NCBI GenBank assembly: GCA_035629475.1
Contig: DASPHS010000056.1
Coordinates: 1 to 11,888 of the forward strand
Origin: JARIHD01 sp035629475
GTDB lineage: Bacteria > Patescibacteriota > Saccharimonadia > Saccharimonadales > UBA4665
DNA length: 11,888 nucleotides
Direction: 5' to 3'
Positions 6,555 to 11,888 of the stretch are shown piece after piece. The notes beneath the pieces were generated by a model. It did no database searches and had not been told where the DNA came from. It worked only from the letters and a program-made list of their open reading frames with translations. A program made the position numbers and the translations under genes. The first letter of the stretch is position 1. Every line of letters begins with the position of its first letter.

Positions 6555-7187
6555 CTAGATGATAGCGCGGGTCAATGTGGTGTACGCGGCATGCGGATCG
6601 GTAGAGTGCTGAATATACCCGCCAACATTCAACACGTCGACGCCACTCATCGCCAATGCACGGGCGTTCTGCTCGTTAATACCACCGTCCCAGCCGATTT
6701 CCAGCTGTGGCCGCAGGTTGGACAACTGTTTGACCTTAGTGATAAGCGTCAGGTCTGCCTGTCCTCCAAAATGACCGAGATTACCCGAAAATACCAGCAC
6801 GTGGTCTATGAGGTCGATTGCCGGTTCAATAGCCGAAACTGGCGTTTCAGCCTTGATGGCCACGCCGACTTCCACGCCATGGCGGTGCATCAGTTCAGCA
6901 AAGGCCACAAAATCACCGTCTGCTTCGGCATGGACGATTACCATCTGTGGGCCCAGCCCCAAATAAAGCTTGGCATGCTCGAAGGGCTTTTGGTACATGA
7001 CGTGCAAGTCTGCGCGTATACCGCCCGGCCACCATATCTCCTCAATTGGCATGGTTTTAGCAGGCGCAAAAATGCCATCAGCCAGGTCGATGTGCACGCG
7101 CGGGGCAAACATCGCAATGCGTTCTATTTGCTTTTTATATTCTTCGGGGTTGCTCGCCAGAACGGTCGGGCAGATAGTTGATATCAT
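6555..7187 (-). CDS. rpe: Ribulose-phosphate 3-epimerase family protein
   Basis: A 210-residue TIM-barrel protein expected to interconvert ribulose 5-phosphate and xylulose 5-phosphate, feeding the transketolase genes next door. Metal and acid-base positions are kept: VHIDLADG (31-38, His32 and Asp34), DLHVM (60-64, His62), VHAEAD (85-90) and WDGGI (166-170, Asp167). The phosphate-side loop is unusual, reading FSGNLGHFGGQAD (133-145), where the family normally has M-S-V-N-P-G-F-G-G-Q, so there is an extra residue and no proline. CPTVLAS replaces the usual PSILSA at the N-terminus. Length is near the family's usual 215-225. The ATG at 7187 is 9 nt from a -10 box without a Shine-Dalgarno. A related epimerase or decarboxylase of the same superfamily is possible. 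Confidence 0.82.
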   Translation of the reverse strand: MISTICPTVLASNPEEYKKQIERIAMFAPRVHIDLADGIFAPAKTMPIEEIWWPGGIRADLHVMYQKPFEHAKLYLGLGPQMVIVHAEADGDFVAFAELMHRHGVEVGVAIKAETPVSAIEPAIDLIDHVLVFSGNLGHFGGQADLTLITKVKQLSNLRPQLEIGWDGGINEQNARALAMSGVDVLNVGGYIQHSTDPHAAYTTLTRAII

Positions 7188-7196
7188 ACTGCTTTT

Positions 7197-7226
7197 AGCA
7201 TACCGCTTGAGTTAATAAAATGGCAA
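7197..7226 (-). promoter_or_regulatory. Promoter of the epimerase gene (short-leader type)
   Basis: Minus strand: -35 TTGCCA (7221-7226, five of six consensus bases), 18-bp spacer, -10 TATGCT (7197-7202). Only 9 nt lie between the -10 box and the ATG at 7187, so the transcript should have essentially no leader. It diverges from the plus-strand promoter at 7249-7276. Confidence 0.6.
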
Positions 7227-7248
7227 GTTGGGCGATAATACTAATGGT

Positions 7249-7276
7249 TTGATACGTTCACCGCAACAGTTATACT
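7249..7276 (+). promoter_or_regulatory. Promoter of the plus-strand small-gene pair (leaderless type)
   Basis: Plus strand: -35 TTGATA (7249-7254), 16-bp spacer, -10 TATACT (7271-7276). The ATG at 7283 is 6 nt further on, exactly where transcription is expected to begin. No Shine-Dalgarno sequence could fit. Confidence 0.68.
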
Positions 7277-7282
7277 TTGACT

Positions 7283-7516
7283 ATGGATGACCCCGATAAG
7301 ATAGATAAGATTCTTGAGATGCTCAATAAAGGCCTTAAGGAAGTCGAGTGGGAAGATGCGGAGAACTACCATGCCATGGTAAAGGCAAACGTTGATGAGA
7401 ATGGCGTGTTAGGCCTTGATTTTAAAGAAGTGGTTGTAACTAAACTTTTCATCAACCTTAAAACTGGCGAGATTAAGATGTTTCATCATCCATTTGCTCG
7501 AAAGACAGAAAAATAA
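7283..7516 (+). CDS. Small acidic protein of unknown function
   Basis: A 77-residue soluble protein that I do not recognise. The N-terminal third is acidic and helical in character (MDDPDKIDKILEML, then KGLKEVEWEDAE). The rest looks like short strands (VLGLDFKEVVVTKLFINL) ending in a basic tail. There is no signal peptide or membrane segment. I take the ATG at 7283 rather than a TTG at 7277, because the TTG abuts the -10 box and could not be in the transcript. The stop codon overlaps the next gene's start by one base (TAATG), so the two are translationally coupled. It is on the opposite strand to all the metabolic genes around it, so it may be a separate small operon. Coding status rests on promoter, overlap and protein-like composition. 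Confidence 0.72.
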   Translation: MDDPDKIDKILEMLNKGLKEVEWEDAENYHAMVKANVDENGVLGLDFKEVVVTKLFINLKTGEIKMFHHPFARKTEK

Positions 7517-7821
7517 TGCTCAGCCGCACAGCAAACCTTAATTCAACCGTTCGAAGCCTGCCAAAAAAAGTACAGGAACTCAATACGCTGATGGCCGCTG
7601 TCGTACTAGTAACATTTCTGGGCTTCATCACCCTGCTCGTTACTGTGTGCGGGCTCGTTATTACATATCAAAACGATAACAAAGAGAGCTATCAGGAGTA
7701 CACACAGCAACTTGAGTTACAAAACAAAAATATAGAAGATTTTACCGCTCAAGTGGACAGCTTGACTAAGGCACTAGAGGAAACCGAACTGAGCACTAGT
7801 TTAGCGACGGAAAATAAATAA
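7516..7821 (+). CDS. Small membrane-anchored coiled-coil protein
   Basis: A 101-residue protein, not recognised. A short basic N-terminus (1-23) is followed by one strong transmembrane helix at about 26-50 (LMAAVVLVTFLGFITLLVTV within it), then a charged, Gln/Glu/Leu-rich region (55-92) with heptad-like spacing typical of a coiled coil. The positive-inside rule puts the coiled coil outside the membrane, although the first residues could also be read as an uncleaved signal anchor. It resembles small envelope scaffolding proteins in general shape only. Its ATG overlaps the stop of the preceding gene. Its TAA ends exactly where the convergent RpiB gene's stop begins. Confidence 0.75.
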   Translation: MLSRTANLNSTVRSLPKKVQELNTLMAAVVLVTFLGFITLLVTVCGLVITYQNDNKESYQEYTQQLELQNKNIEDFTAQVDSLTKALEETELSTSLATENK

Positions 7822-8280
7822 CTATCCGAGCTGGTCAAGTTCACGTAGGCGGCGCTTATATCGTGGCGCGGCTGCAAAGGGCGTTGCCAGCCAGGTGTGG
7901 GCTATCTTGACCGCCTCAGCCGTTGTTACTGAGCGGGCTGGCAAGCACAATACATTGCTGTCGTCATCATTGCGGGCAGCATGCGCCTCGGCCGTTTCCC
8001 ATATCAGGCTGGCCCGAATGCCCTTAAAACGGTTTGCCGCCATACACATACCCTGAGCGCTGCCACAAATAAGGATGCCGCGCGGGTCTTTGCCGCCATC
8101 GGCTTTCATGGCGTGTACAACCCGGGCTGCAAAAATAGGAAAATCATCATCGGGGTTGAGTTTTTTGTCACCCTCATCAATTACTTCGTAGCCTGCTCGC
8201 ACTAACTCTTCAGTGAGTTCCTGCTTCATAGCAAAACCGTTATGATCAGCACCGATGTAGATTTTCATGTTCTTGCCCAC
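7822..8280 (-). CDS. rpiB: Ribose-5-phosphate isomerase B (RpiB/LacA family)
   Basis: A 152-residue (or 148) cytoplasmic isomerase for ribose 5-phosphate and ribulose 5-phosphate, the entry step to the epimerase and transketolase here. It opens with the family hallmark KIYIGADHNGFAMK and carries GILICGSAQGMCMAANR, whose Cys is the expected catalytic residue, followed by GIRASL and RNDDDSNVLCLPAR. The usual C-G-T-G-I-G is here C-G-S-A-Q-G. The GTG at 8280 has an AAGGA 4 nt upstream. The ATG at 8268 would match the usual MKI start but has no binding site, so the start is uncertain by four codons. I see no convincing promoter between GAPDH and this gene, only a REP-like element. It may be read from the GAPDH transcript. 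Confidence 0.92.
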   Translation of the reverse strand: MGKNMKIYIGADHNGFAMKQELTEELVRAGYEVIDEGDKKLNPDDDFPIFAARVVHAMKADGGKDPRGILICGSAQGMCMAANRFKGIRASLIWETAEAHAARNDDDSNVLCLPARSVTTAEAVKIAHTWLATPFAAAPRYKRRLRELDQLG

Positions 8281-8293
8281 ATTTTCCTTGTTG

Positions 8294-8374
8294 CGTCATT
8301 CTGGACTGCGATCCAGAATCCAGTACTAATGGAATTCTTTTTGACTGGGTGCCGGATCGCAGTCCGGCATGACG
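8294..8374. repeat. REP-like palindromic element, variant copy
   Basis: This 81-bp element has outer ends cgtcat (8294-8299) and atgacg (8369-8374), a tctgg/ccaga hairpin, a ccagt/actgg inner stem and a gccgga/tccggc hairpin. The loops actgcgat and atcgcagt are themselves complementary. It has the same layout as 6452-6549, but the arm sequences differ. It lies between the GAPDH stop and the RpiB start, so it would be inside a shared transcript. Confidence 0.78.
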
Positions 8375-8400
8375 GGGAGGGCCCGGAAGCTGCCTCCCCG
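8373..8400 (-). other. GC-rich hairpin just past the GAPDH stop
   Basis: An 8-bp perfect stem cggggagg (8373-8380) pairs with cctccccg (8393-8400) around a 12-nt loop, 10 nt downstream of the GAPDH stop codon. No U-tract follows on either strand, so it is not a canonical terminator. It might stabilise the GAPDH 3' end or attenuate read-through into RpiB. It overlaps the last two bases of the REP-like element. Confidence 0.45.
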
Positions 8401-8410
8401 CACATGAGGC

Positions 8411-9424
8411 CTAGCGGTGCAGTAAGCGGCCGGCGTCGGCTACAACTTCAACCAAACGGTTGCTGTAACCCCATTCGTTGTCGTACCAAGCAACCACCTT
8501 CAGCATGTTGCCGCCGACAACAGCAGTCAGCTGCAGGTCAACGGTTGCGGAATGGCTGTTGCCAATGTAGTCGCTGCTTACCAGTGGCTCATCACTCACG
8601 GCCAGGATGCCCTGATAGTAAGGCTCAGCGGCAGCCTTCTTGAAAGCTTCGTTCACTTCTTCAACGGTGACATTACGCTTGGTAATGATCACGAAGTCGC
8701 TCAAAGAAACCACAGGTGTTGGAATACGCACGCTCATACCGCCGAAGATACCCTTTAAGGCTGGCAGTGCCTCACCAGCGGCGATAGATGCACCGGTCGT
8801 AGTAGGTACGATGTTCTCAGCGGCGTTGCGGGCCTCACGCAGGTCCTTGGCGGGGGCATCCTGCAAGCGCTGGCTGGCAGTGTAGCTGTGCACGGTAGTC
8901 ATCATGGCCTTCTCAATACCAAAGGCGCTCTCGATAACGGCAGCAACCGGCGTAATACAGTTAGTCGTACAAGAGGCGTTGCTGAGGATTTCACCAGCAC
9001 CTTCCAACTTGTCTTCGTTGACACCCAACACGATGGTTGTAGCGCCCTCACCCTTGGCAGGTGCACTAATTACAACCTTCTTGGCGCCGGCAGTAACGTG
9101 CGCCATAGCCTTCGCTGGGTCTACAAAGAAACCAGTCGATTCAATGACGACATCGATATCCAGGTCTTTCCATGGCAGCTTGGCTGGGTCCATCTCGGCT
9201 AGAATCTTGACCTTGTGGCCCTTCACAATCACGTGCTGGTCGTCGTGGCCAACTTCGTACTGGTAGGTACCGTAATTGCTGTCGTGCTTGAGCAAGTGAG
9301 CCAGAGTCTTAGTATCAGTAAGATCGTTGATAGCGACGATTTCAATGTCACCACGCTCAAAAGCAACTTTAAAAGCATTGCGGCCAATACGACCAAAGCC
9401 GTTAATTGCTACTCTTGTTTTCAT
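8411..9424 (-). CDS. gap: Glyceraldehyde-3-phosphate dehydrogenase, type I
   Basis: A 337-residue cytoplasmic enzyme that oxidises glyceraldehyde 3-phosphate to 1,3-bisphosphoglycerate with NAD(P). The N-terminal Rossmann segment is VAINGFGRIGR (5-15). The adenine-ribose side AINDLTD (31-37) has the Asp that favours NAD. The active site is SNASCTTNC (148-156) with catalytic Cys152, with HSYTASQRLQDAP (179-191, His179) and the C-terminal YDNEWGYSNR (314-323) also conserved. An in-frame ATG 12 codons upstream is possible, but the start at 9424 fits the family, and a strong AAGGGGTGA lies 7 nt before it. A promoter sits between the IMPase-family gene and this gene, overlapping neither. It takes the aldolase product onward in glycolysis. 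Confidence 0.96.
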   Translation of the reverse strand: MKTRVAINGFGRIGRNAFKVAFERGDIEIVAINDLTDTKTLAHLLKHDSNYGTYQYEVGHDDQHVIVKGHKVKILAEMDPAKLPWKDLDIDVVIESTGFFVDPAKAMAHVTAGAKKVVISAPAKGEGATTIVLGVNEDKLEGAGEILSNASCTTNCITPVAAVIESAFGIEKAMMTTVHSYTASQRLQDAPAKDLREARNAAENIVPTTTGASIAAGEALPALKGIFGGMSVRIPTPVVSLSDFVIITKRNVTVEEVNEAFKKAAAEPYYQGILAVSDEPLVSSDYIGNSHSATVDLQLTAVVGGNMLKVVAWYDNEWGYSNRLVEVVADAGRLLHR

Positions 9425-9458
9425 GAATATATCACCCCTTATTAAACGCTTTTCCTCC

Positions 9459-9487
9459 ATTGTACGAGGTGGAAAGCGTAAGCGCAA
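9459..9487 (-). promoter_or_regulatory. Promoter of the GAPDH gene
   Basis: Minus strand: -35 TTGCGC (9482-9487), 17-bp spacer, -10 TACAAT (9459-9464, five of six consensus bases). The leader is about 30 nt and includes the AAGGGGTGA ribosome binding site. The 12 bases around the -35 (9479-9490) are identical to those in front of the PfkB-family kinase gene. No terminator separates it from the IMPase-family stop at 9494, so read-through from upstream is also likely. Confidence 0.65.
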
Positions 9488-9493
9488 TATATC

Positions 9494-10297
9494 TTACTGT
9501 GCCGGTGCGGCAATTTTGTTCATAAATGCCATGACTTCATCAAAAATAACCGCATTGGTGGCCACGACGTTCGCATCACGGACGTCATAGGCGTCGGAGC
9601 CAATGTTGGCAACCCGGCCGCCTGCCTCCTGGATGAGCAATGCACCAGGTGCAAAGTCCCATGGTTTGGCACGGCCCTTATACAGCACCCGTCCTTCAAT
9701 GCTGCCGGCTGCCACACTCGCCATCTCGGCACCGGTGGCGGCGAACTTGACCGATGAATTGATACCCAACTCAGAGCGGATCCGATCGGTTATATTGCGG
9801 CCCTCCGGCACATCCAGGTTGCTCAAGCCGATAGACAGGAATGACCGGTCAATGGTTCGGTTACTTACATGGATGGTGTGGCCATTGCGCGTGGCGCCCT
9901 GTCCTTTGATGGCAAGGTAATAGTCATTGAGCCCGAAGTTATAAATAATACCCAGGACTGGCTGATTGTTGTCTACAAGGGCGATCATATTAGTAGCAAA
10001 TGGCAAGTCACGAATAAATGGCTCAGTGCCGTCAATAGGGTCCACTAGCCAGTATGTCGGCTGGCTGTAATCCACCCCAGACTCTTCACCACTGAACGGG
10101 ATGGCTGGTGCAAAATCATGAAGGGCCGCACGTAAGCGGTCTTCGACCATGGTGTCCATGGCGGTCACGGCAGATTTGTCATCTTTCAGCTGGTGACCGA
10201 TTTTGCCCTGTGCCTCAAGAAGTACGGGTTGCAGCTCCAGGAGCAACTTATGGATATGGTCATTGGCCTGCTGCAGAAAGTCGAGTGTCGGTGTCAT
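9494..10297 (-). CDS. Inositol monophosphatase-family phosphatase
   Basis: A 267-residue Mg-dependent sugar-phosphate phosphatase of the IMPase/FBPase/CysQ superfamily. Metal-binding motifs are SGEES (69-73), WLVDPIDGTEPF (83-94, Asp86 and Asp89) and KPWDFAPG (211-218, Asp214). The usual D-P-[IL]-D-G-T-x-N-F reads T-E-P-F here, with Pro for Asn. The substrate cannot be deduced. Candidates are inositol phosphate, fructose 1,6-bisphosphate, sedoheptulose bisphosphate, histidinol phosphate or phosphoadenosine phosphate. The gene starts 13 nt after the double-Nudix gene and is preceded by an unbroken run of eight G on its own strand that probably acts as ribosome binding site. The setting next to aldolases and GAPDH makes a bisphosphatase role worth considering. 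Confidence 0.87.
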   Translation of the reverse strand: MTPTLDFLQQANDHIHKLLLELQPVLLEAQGKIGHQLKDDKSAVTAMDTMVEDRLRAALHDFAPAIPFSGEESGVDYSQPTYWLVDPIDGTEPFIRDLPFATNMIALVDNNQPVLGIIYNFGLNDYYLAIKGQGATRNGHTIHVSNRTIDRSFLSIGLSNLDVPEGRNITDRIRSELGINSSVKFAATGAEMASVAAGSIEGRVLYKGRAKPWDFAPGALLIQEAGGRVANIGSDAYDVRDANVVATNAVIFDEVMAFMNKIAAPAQ

Positions 10298-10299
10298 AA

Positions 10300-10307
10300 C
10301 CCCCCCC
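10300..10307 (-). promoter_or_regulatory. Ribosome binding site made of an eight-G run
   Basis: On the minus strand A-G(8)-TT precedes the ATG at 10297, the G run ending 2 nt before it. Some G's of the run can pair with the anti-Shine-Dalgarno, and its 5' end gives reasonable spacing. Homopolymers of this length are prone to slippage, which would alter spacing but not the reading frame. Confidence 0.5.
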
Positions 10308-10310
10308 TAT

Positions 10311-11123
10311 TTAATCTTGTACGAACGTTGTCATGGCCAGCAATATCTCGTAGTCAGTGTATTGAGGAAGGTCGGCGAGTGGAATCCACTTGTATTCGTC
10401 GTGCTCCCAGCTGAGCGTTGGTATCTCCTGGGGGGCCGATGCGCCAAAGAACACCCATGTACCGGTTCCCTCGCGGCGCGGCTTACTGATGGCAAAGAGC
10501 GGGACAGCGTGCTTGATATCCATGCCGACTTCTTCCTTCGTTTCTCGGATAGCTGTCTGACTGATATCCTCACCCGCTTCGGCCTGGCCGCCCGGTAAGT
10601 CCCAAGTCCCGCCATAAAATGTTTCATCGGTGCCACTGCGACGCACGATGAGTAGTTCGCCCTTGGCATTCGTCAGTACGGTCCGGCCGGTTGCCATAGC
10701 CAGCGTCACCGGAGGATTACTGAGCAGGGCATGCTCCCGTATAAAGGTGATGATTTCGTGATGCTTGGGATAATCGGTCATGGCCAGAAAAGCCTCTGGC
10801 TGCACCCATTCGTAGCGGTCATGCTCAAAACTGAGCGTCACCGTCGGATGACCGGTAACAAATTCCAGATAGTACAGCCAGACGCCCTTGCCCCACGGAC
10901 GTGCGTCACTTTTGCCATATACCAGCAGAGGCTGGCGCACTGTTAGGCCGGCCTCTTCGGAAGCTTCACGTACAGCTGCTTGCAAAAATGTCTCACCCTG
11001 GTCGACCGTTCCACCGGGGAAATCCCAGCCGCCAGGACGGTCTTCATCGGTGCTACTACGGCGCAGAATCAGCAATTCGCCAGCGTCGTTTACGACCAGT
11101 ACTTTTGCAAATGTCCTAGGCAT
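10311..11123 (-). CDS. Tandem double-Nudix hydrolase
   Basis: A 270-residue cytoplasmic protein made of two complete Nudix domains. Both boxes fit G-x5-E-x7-R-E-U-x-E-E-x-G-U: the first at 38-60 (G38, E44, R52-E53, E56-E57, G59), the second at 179-201 (G179, E185, R193-E194, E197-E198, G200). Each half begins with a strand ending LLILRRSSTDE or LLIVRRSGTDE and ends with an aligned S[FW]EHD[RE]Y[EK]W[VI] segment, so the protein is an internal duplication. Such enzymes cleave nucleoside diphosphate-linked compounds, often dNTPs or oxidised nucleotides, to a monophosphate and PPi or Pi; the substrate here is unknown. Its ATG directly follows the TAG of the pyrophosphatase gene, suggesting coupled translation and shared handling of PPi. 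A length twice that of a single Nudix protein is unusual but not unique. Confidence 0.9.
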   Translation of the reverse strand: MPRTFAKVLVVNDAGELLILRRSSTDEDRPGGWDFPGGTVDQGETFLQAAVREASEEAGLTVRQPLLVYGKSDARPWGKGVWLYYLEFVTGHPTVTLSFEHDRYEWVQPEAFLAMTDYPKHHEIITFIREHALLSNPPVTLAMATGRTVLTNAKGELLIVRRSGTDETFYGGTWDLPGGQAEAGEDISQTAIRETKEEVGMDIKHAVPLFAISKPRREGTGTWVFFGASAPQEIPTLSWEHDEYKWIPLADLPQYTDYEILLAMTTFVQD

Positions 11124-11654
11124 CTACTGCTCGTTGTAGCGGCTGATAGACTCTTCGATAATCTTTTTGGCGTCTTCTACGTCGCCCCAGCCTTCAACCA
11201 CGGTTGAACCAGGCTTCTTGAGGTCTTTGTAGTGAGTGAAGTGGTGCTCGATCTGCTGCTTCCAGCGGTCACCCAGGTCGTCAAGGCTGTTGATGCTATC
11301 ACCGGTGTTGCGGTCGTCGGCTGGAACCAGCACAACTTTGTGATCAGCTTCACCATCATCGATAAAGTTCAGAATACCGATAACTTTGGCTTCCAGCCAT
11401 ACGCCCATAGGGATAGGCTCGGCGCAAACAACCAACGTGTCGAGCTCGTCACCGTCCTCGTCCAATGTCTGTGGGATAAAACCATAGTTGACCGGCTTAG
11501 CAAAGATAGCTGGCTCAACACGGTCAAGCATAAAGCAGGCACGCTTGCGGTCCCATTCGACCTTGAGCATAGAGCCTTGAGGAATCTCGATAACGGTGTT
11601 TACAGTGGCGTTCTGCCAGTCACCAGGGGTAAGTACTTGATTGAAATCAGCCAT
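11124..11654 (-). CDS. ppa: Inorganic pyrophosphatase, family I
   Basis: A 176-residue soluble, Mg-dependent enzyme that hydrolyses PPi to two phosphates and so pulls biosynthetic reactions forward. It has the family pattern IEIPQGSMLKVEWD (22-35), YGFIPQTLDEDGDELD (57-72) with Asp67, Asp69 and Asp72, and IDDGEADHKV (98-107) with Asp100 and Asp104. EHHFTHYKDLK (136-146) is the usual C-terminal helix. Length is normal for the bacterial form. The ATG at 11654 has an AAGGAG 7 nt upstream. It is the first gene of a minus-strand run with the double-Nudix and IMPase-family genes, with promoter boxes visible 40-70 nt before the start. Confidence 0.96.
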   Translation of the reverse strand: MADFNQVLTPGDWQNATVNTVIEIPQGSMLKVEWDRKRACFMLDRVEPAIFAKPVNYGFIPQTLDEDGDELDTLVVCAEPIPMGVWLEAKVIGILNFIDDGEADHKVVLVPADDRNTGDSINSLDDLGDRWKQQIEHHFTHYKDLKKPGSTVVEGWGDVEDAKKIIEESISRYNEQ

Positions 11655-11693
11655 AAGAAAGCTCCTTATTTACGCGTTTGTCGTATTGCATCT

Positions 11694-11722
11694 ATTGTAT
11701 CACCCCTGATGGCAGCTGAAAA
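11694..11722 (-). promoter_or_regulatory. Promoter of the pyrophosphatase transcription unit
   Basis: Minus strand: -10 TACAAT (11694-11699, five of six consensus bases) with a 17-bp spacer to the weak -35 TTTTCA (11717-11722). The leader is about 33 nt and carries AAGGAG. The solo half REP-like element lies only 7 bp upstream of the -35 box. Confidence 0.5.
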
Positions 11723-11729
11723 ACTAAGG

Positions 11730-11767
11730 ATTTTATTACTGGGTCCTGAAACAAGTTCAGGATGACG
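11730..11767. repeat. Solo right half of a REP-like element
   Basis: Thirty-eight bases match 6512-6549 with two mismatches, including ttactggg, the tcctg/cagga hairpin and the atgacg end. The left half that should pair with it is missing: the sequence to its left is the pyrophosphatase promoter. It is a truncated or decayed copy of the element at 6452-6549. Confidence 0.72.
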
Positions 11768-11795
11768 ATGGGTAGCGGCTTCTTGGGCGAGCGCT

Positions 11796-11880
11796 GCTTG
11801 GGATGAAAAAGGAGCATTCGAGAGAGCGGTACTTCAAGTACCGTGAATGAGAAGCGCATCTTTTACGCCCAAGATGTGCC
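11796..11880 (-). repeat. Structured dispersed repeat, right copy
   Basis: Same length and layout as 199-283. On the minus strand: cttggg with cccaag, aaaag with ctttt, cattc with gaatg and the cggtact/agtaccg tip. The alternative local hairpin gcacatctt/aagatgcgc has one mismatch. It is upstream of the pyrophosphatase promoter and about 1 kb to 11 kb away from any gene shared with the left copy, so it is not tied to one gene context. Strand is a guess. Confidence 0.7.
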
Positions 11881-11888
11881 GTCCAGGG

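Noticed and set aside
6465..7181. Long plus-strand frame of 238 codons opposite the epimerase
   Set aside because: It runs through the REP-like element and is antisense to a gene with conserved catalytic motifs. Its own translation shows no recognisable domain.
9425..9487. N-terminal extension of GAPDH from upstream ATGs
   Set aside because: The extension covers the promoter and the AAGGGGTGA ribosome binding site. The family starts at the glycine-rich Rossmann strand encoded from 9424.
11796..11880. T-box leader on the plus strand (GGAUGAAAAAGGAGCA and GAGAGAGC look faintly like stem I)
   Set aside because: No GGUGGNACC-type antiterminator is seen. The homologous copy at 199-283 has no plus-strand gene downstream and lacks the GAGAGAGC.

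Overview
The window is a compact bacterial chromosome segment of roughly half G+C with 14 protein genes, 12 on the minus strand and two small ones on the plus strand. The gene set (split transketolase, RpiB, a divergent ribulose-phosphate epimerase, both classes of fructose-bisphosphate aldolase, GAPDH, small soluble enzymes with short intergenic gaps) and the dispersed palindromic repeats suggest a member of the Candidate Phyla Radiation. A Saccharibacteria (TM7)-like organism is my best guess. This is an inference from protein style and gene content, because no taxonomic marker such as rRNA lies in the window. The standard genetic code fits all genes.

Layout from left to right: a near-perfect 36-bp-arm inverted repeat (1-84) and a structured dispersed repeat (199-283); a PfkB-family sugar kinase (296-1297); class II aldolase (1413-2327); class I aldolase (2413-3474); an EamA/DMT membrane transporter (3550-4425); transketolase C-terminal subunit (4462-5442) and N-terminal subunit (5466-6326); a palindromic REP-like element and terminator; an epimerase-family protein (6555-7187); a divergent plus-strand pair of small unknown genes (7283-7516, 7516-7821), the second an anchored coiled-coil protein; RpiB (7822-8280); a second REP-like element; GAPDH (8411-9424); an inositol-monophosphatase-family phosphatase (9494-10297); a tandem double-Nudix protein (10311-11123); and family I inorganic pyrophosphatase (11124-11654). 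The right edge has a half REP element and a second copy of the structured repeat seen at the left edge.

Functionally this is a central-carbon block. Transketolase, epimerase and RpiB cover the non-oxidative pentose phosphate pathway except transaldolase. The aldolases and GAPDH carry triose and hexose phosphates through lower glycolysis. The PfkB kinase and the IMPase-family phosphatase could set phosphorylation state at either end. The Nudix/pyrophosphatase/phosphatase genes look like one transcription unit (pyrophosphatase first) leading toward GAPDH, which also has its own promoter. The transketolase subunits and the transporter look like another.

Regulatory signals are unusually readable. 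Several minus-strand genes have their own -35/-10 boxes, and two Rho-independent terminators abut the next gene's promoter. Four genes have a -10 box only 6-9 nt before the ATG and no ribosome binding site, which points to leaderless mRNAs. I see no CRISPR array, tRNA, rRNA, transposase or phage gene. The least explained items are the paired structured repeats near the two edges, the 84-bp hairpin and the unknown small membrane-protein cassette.
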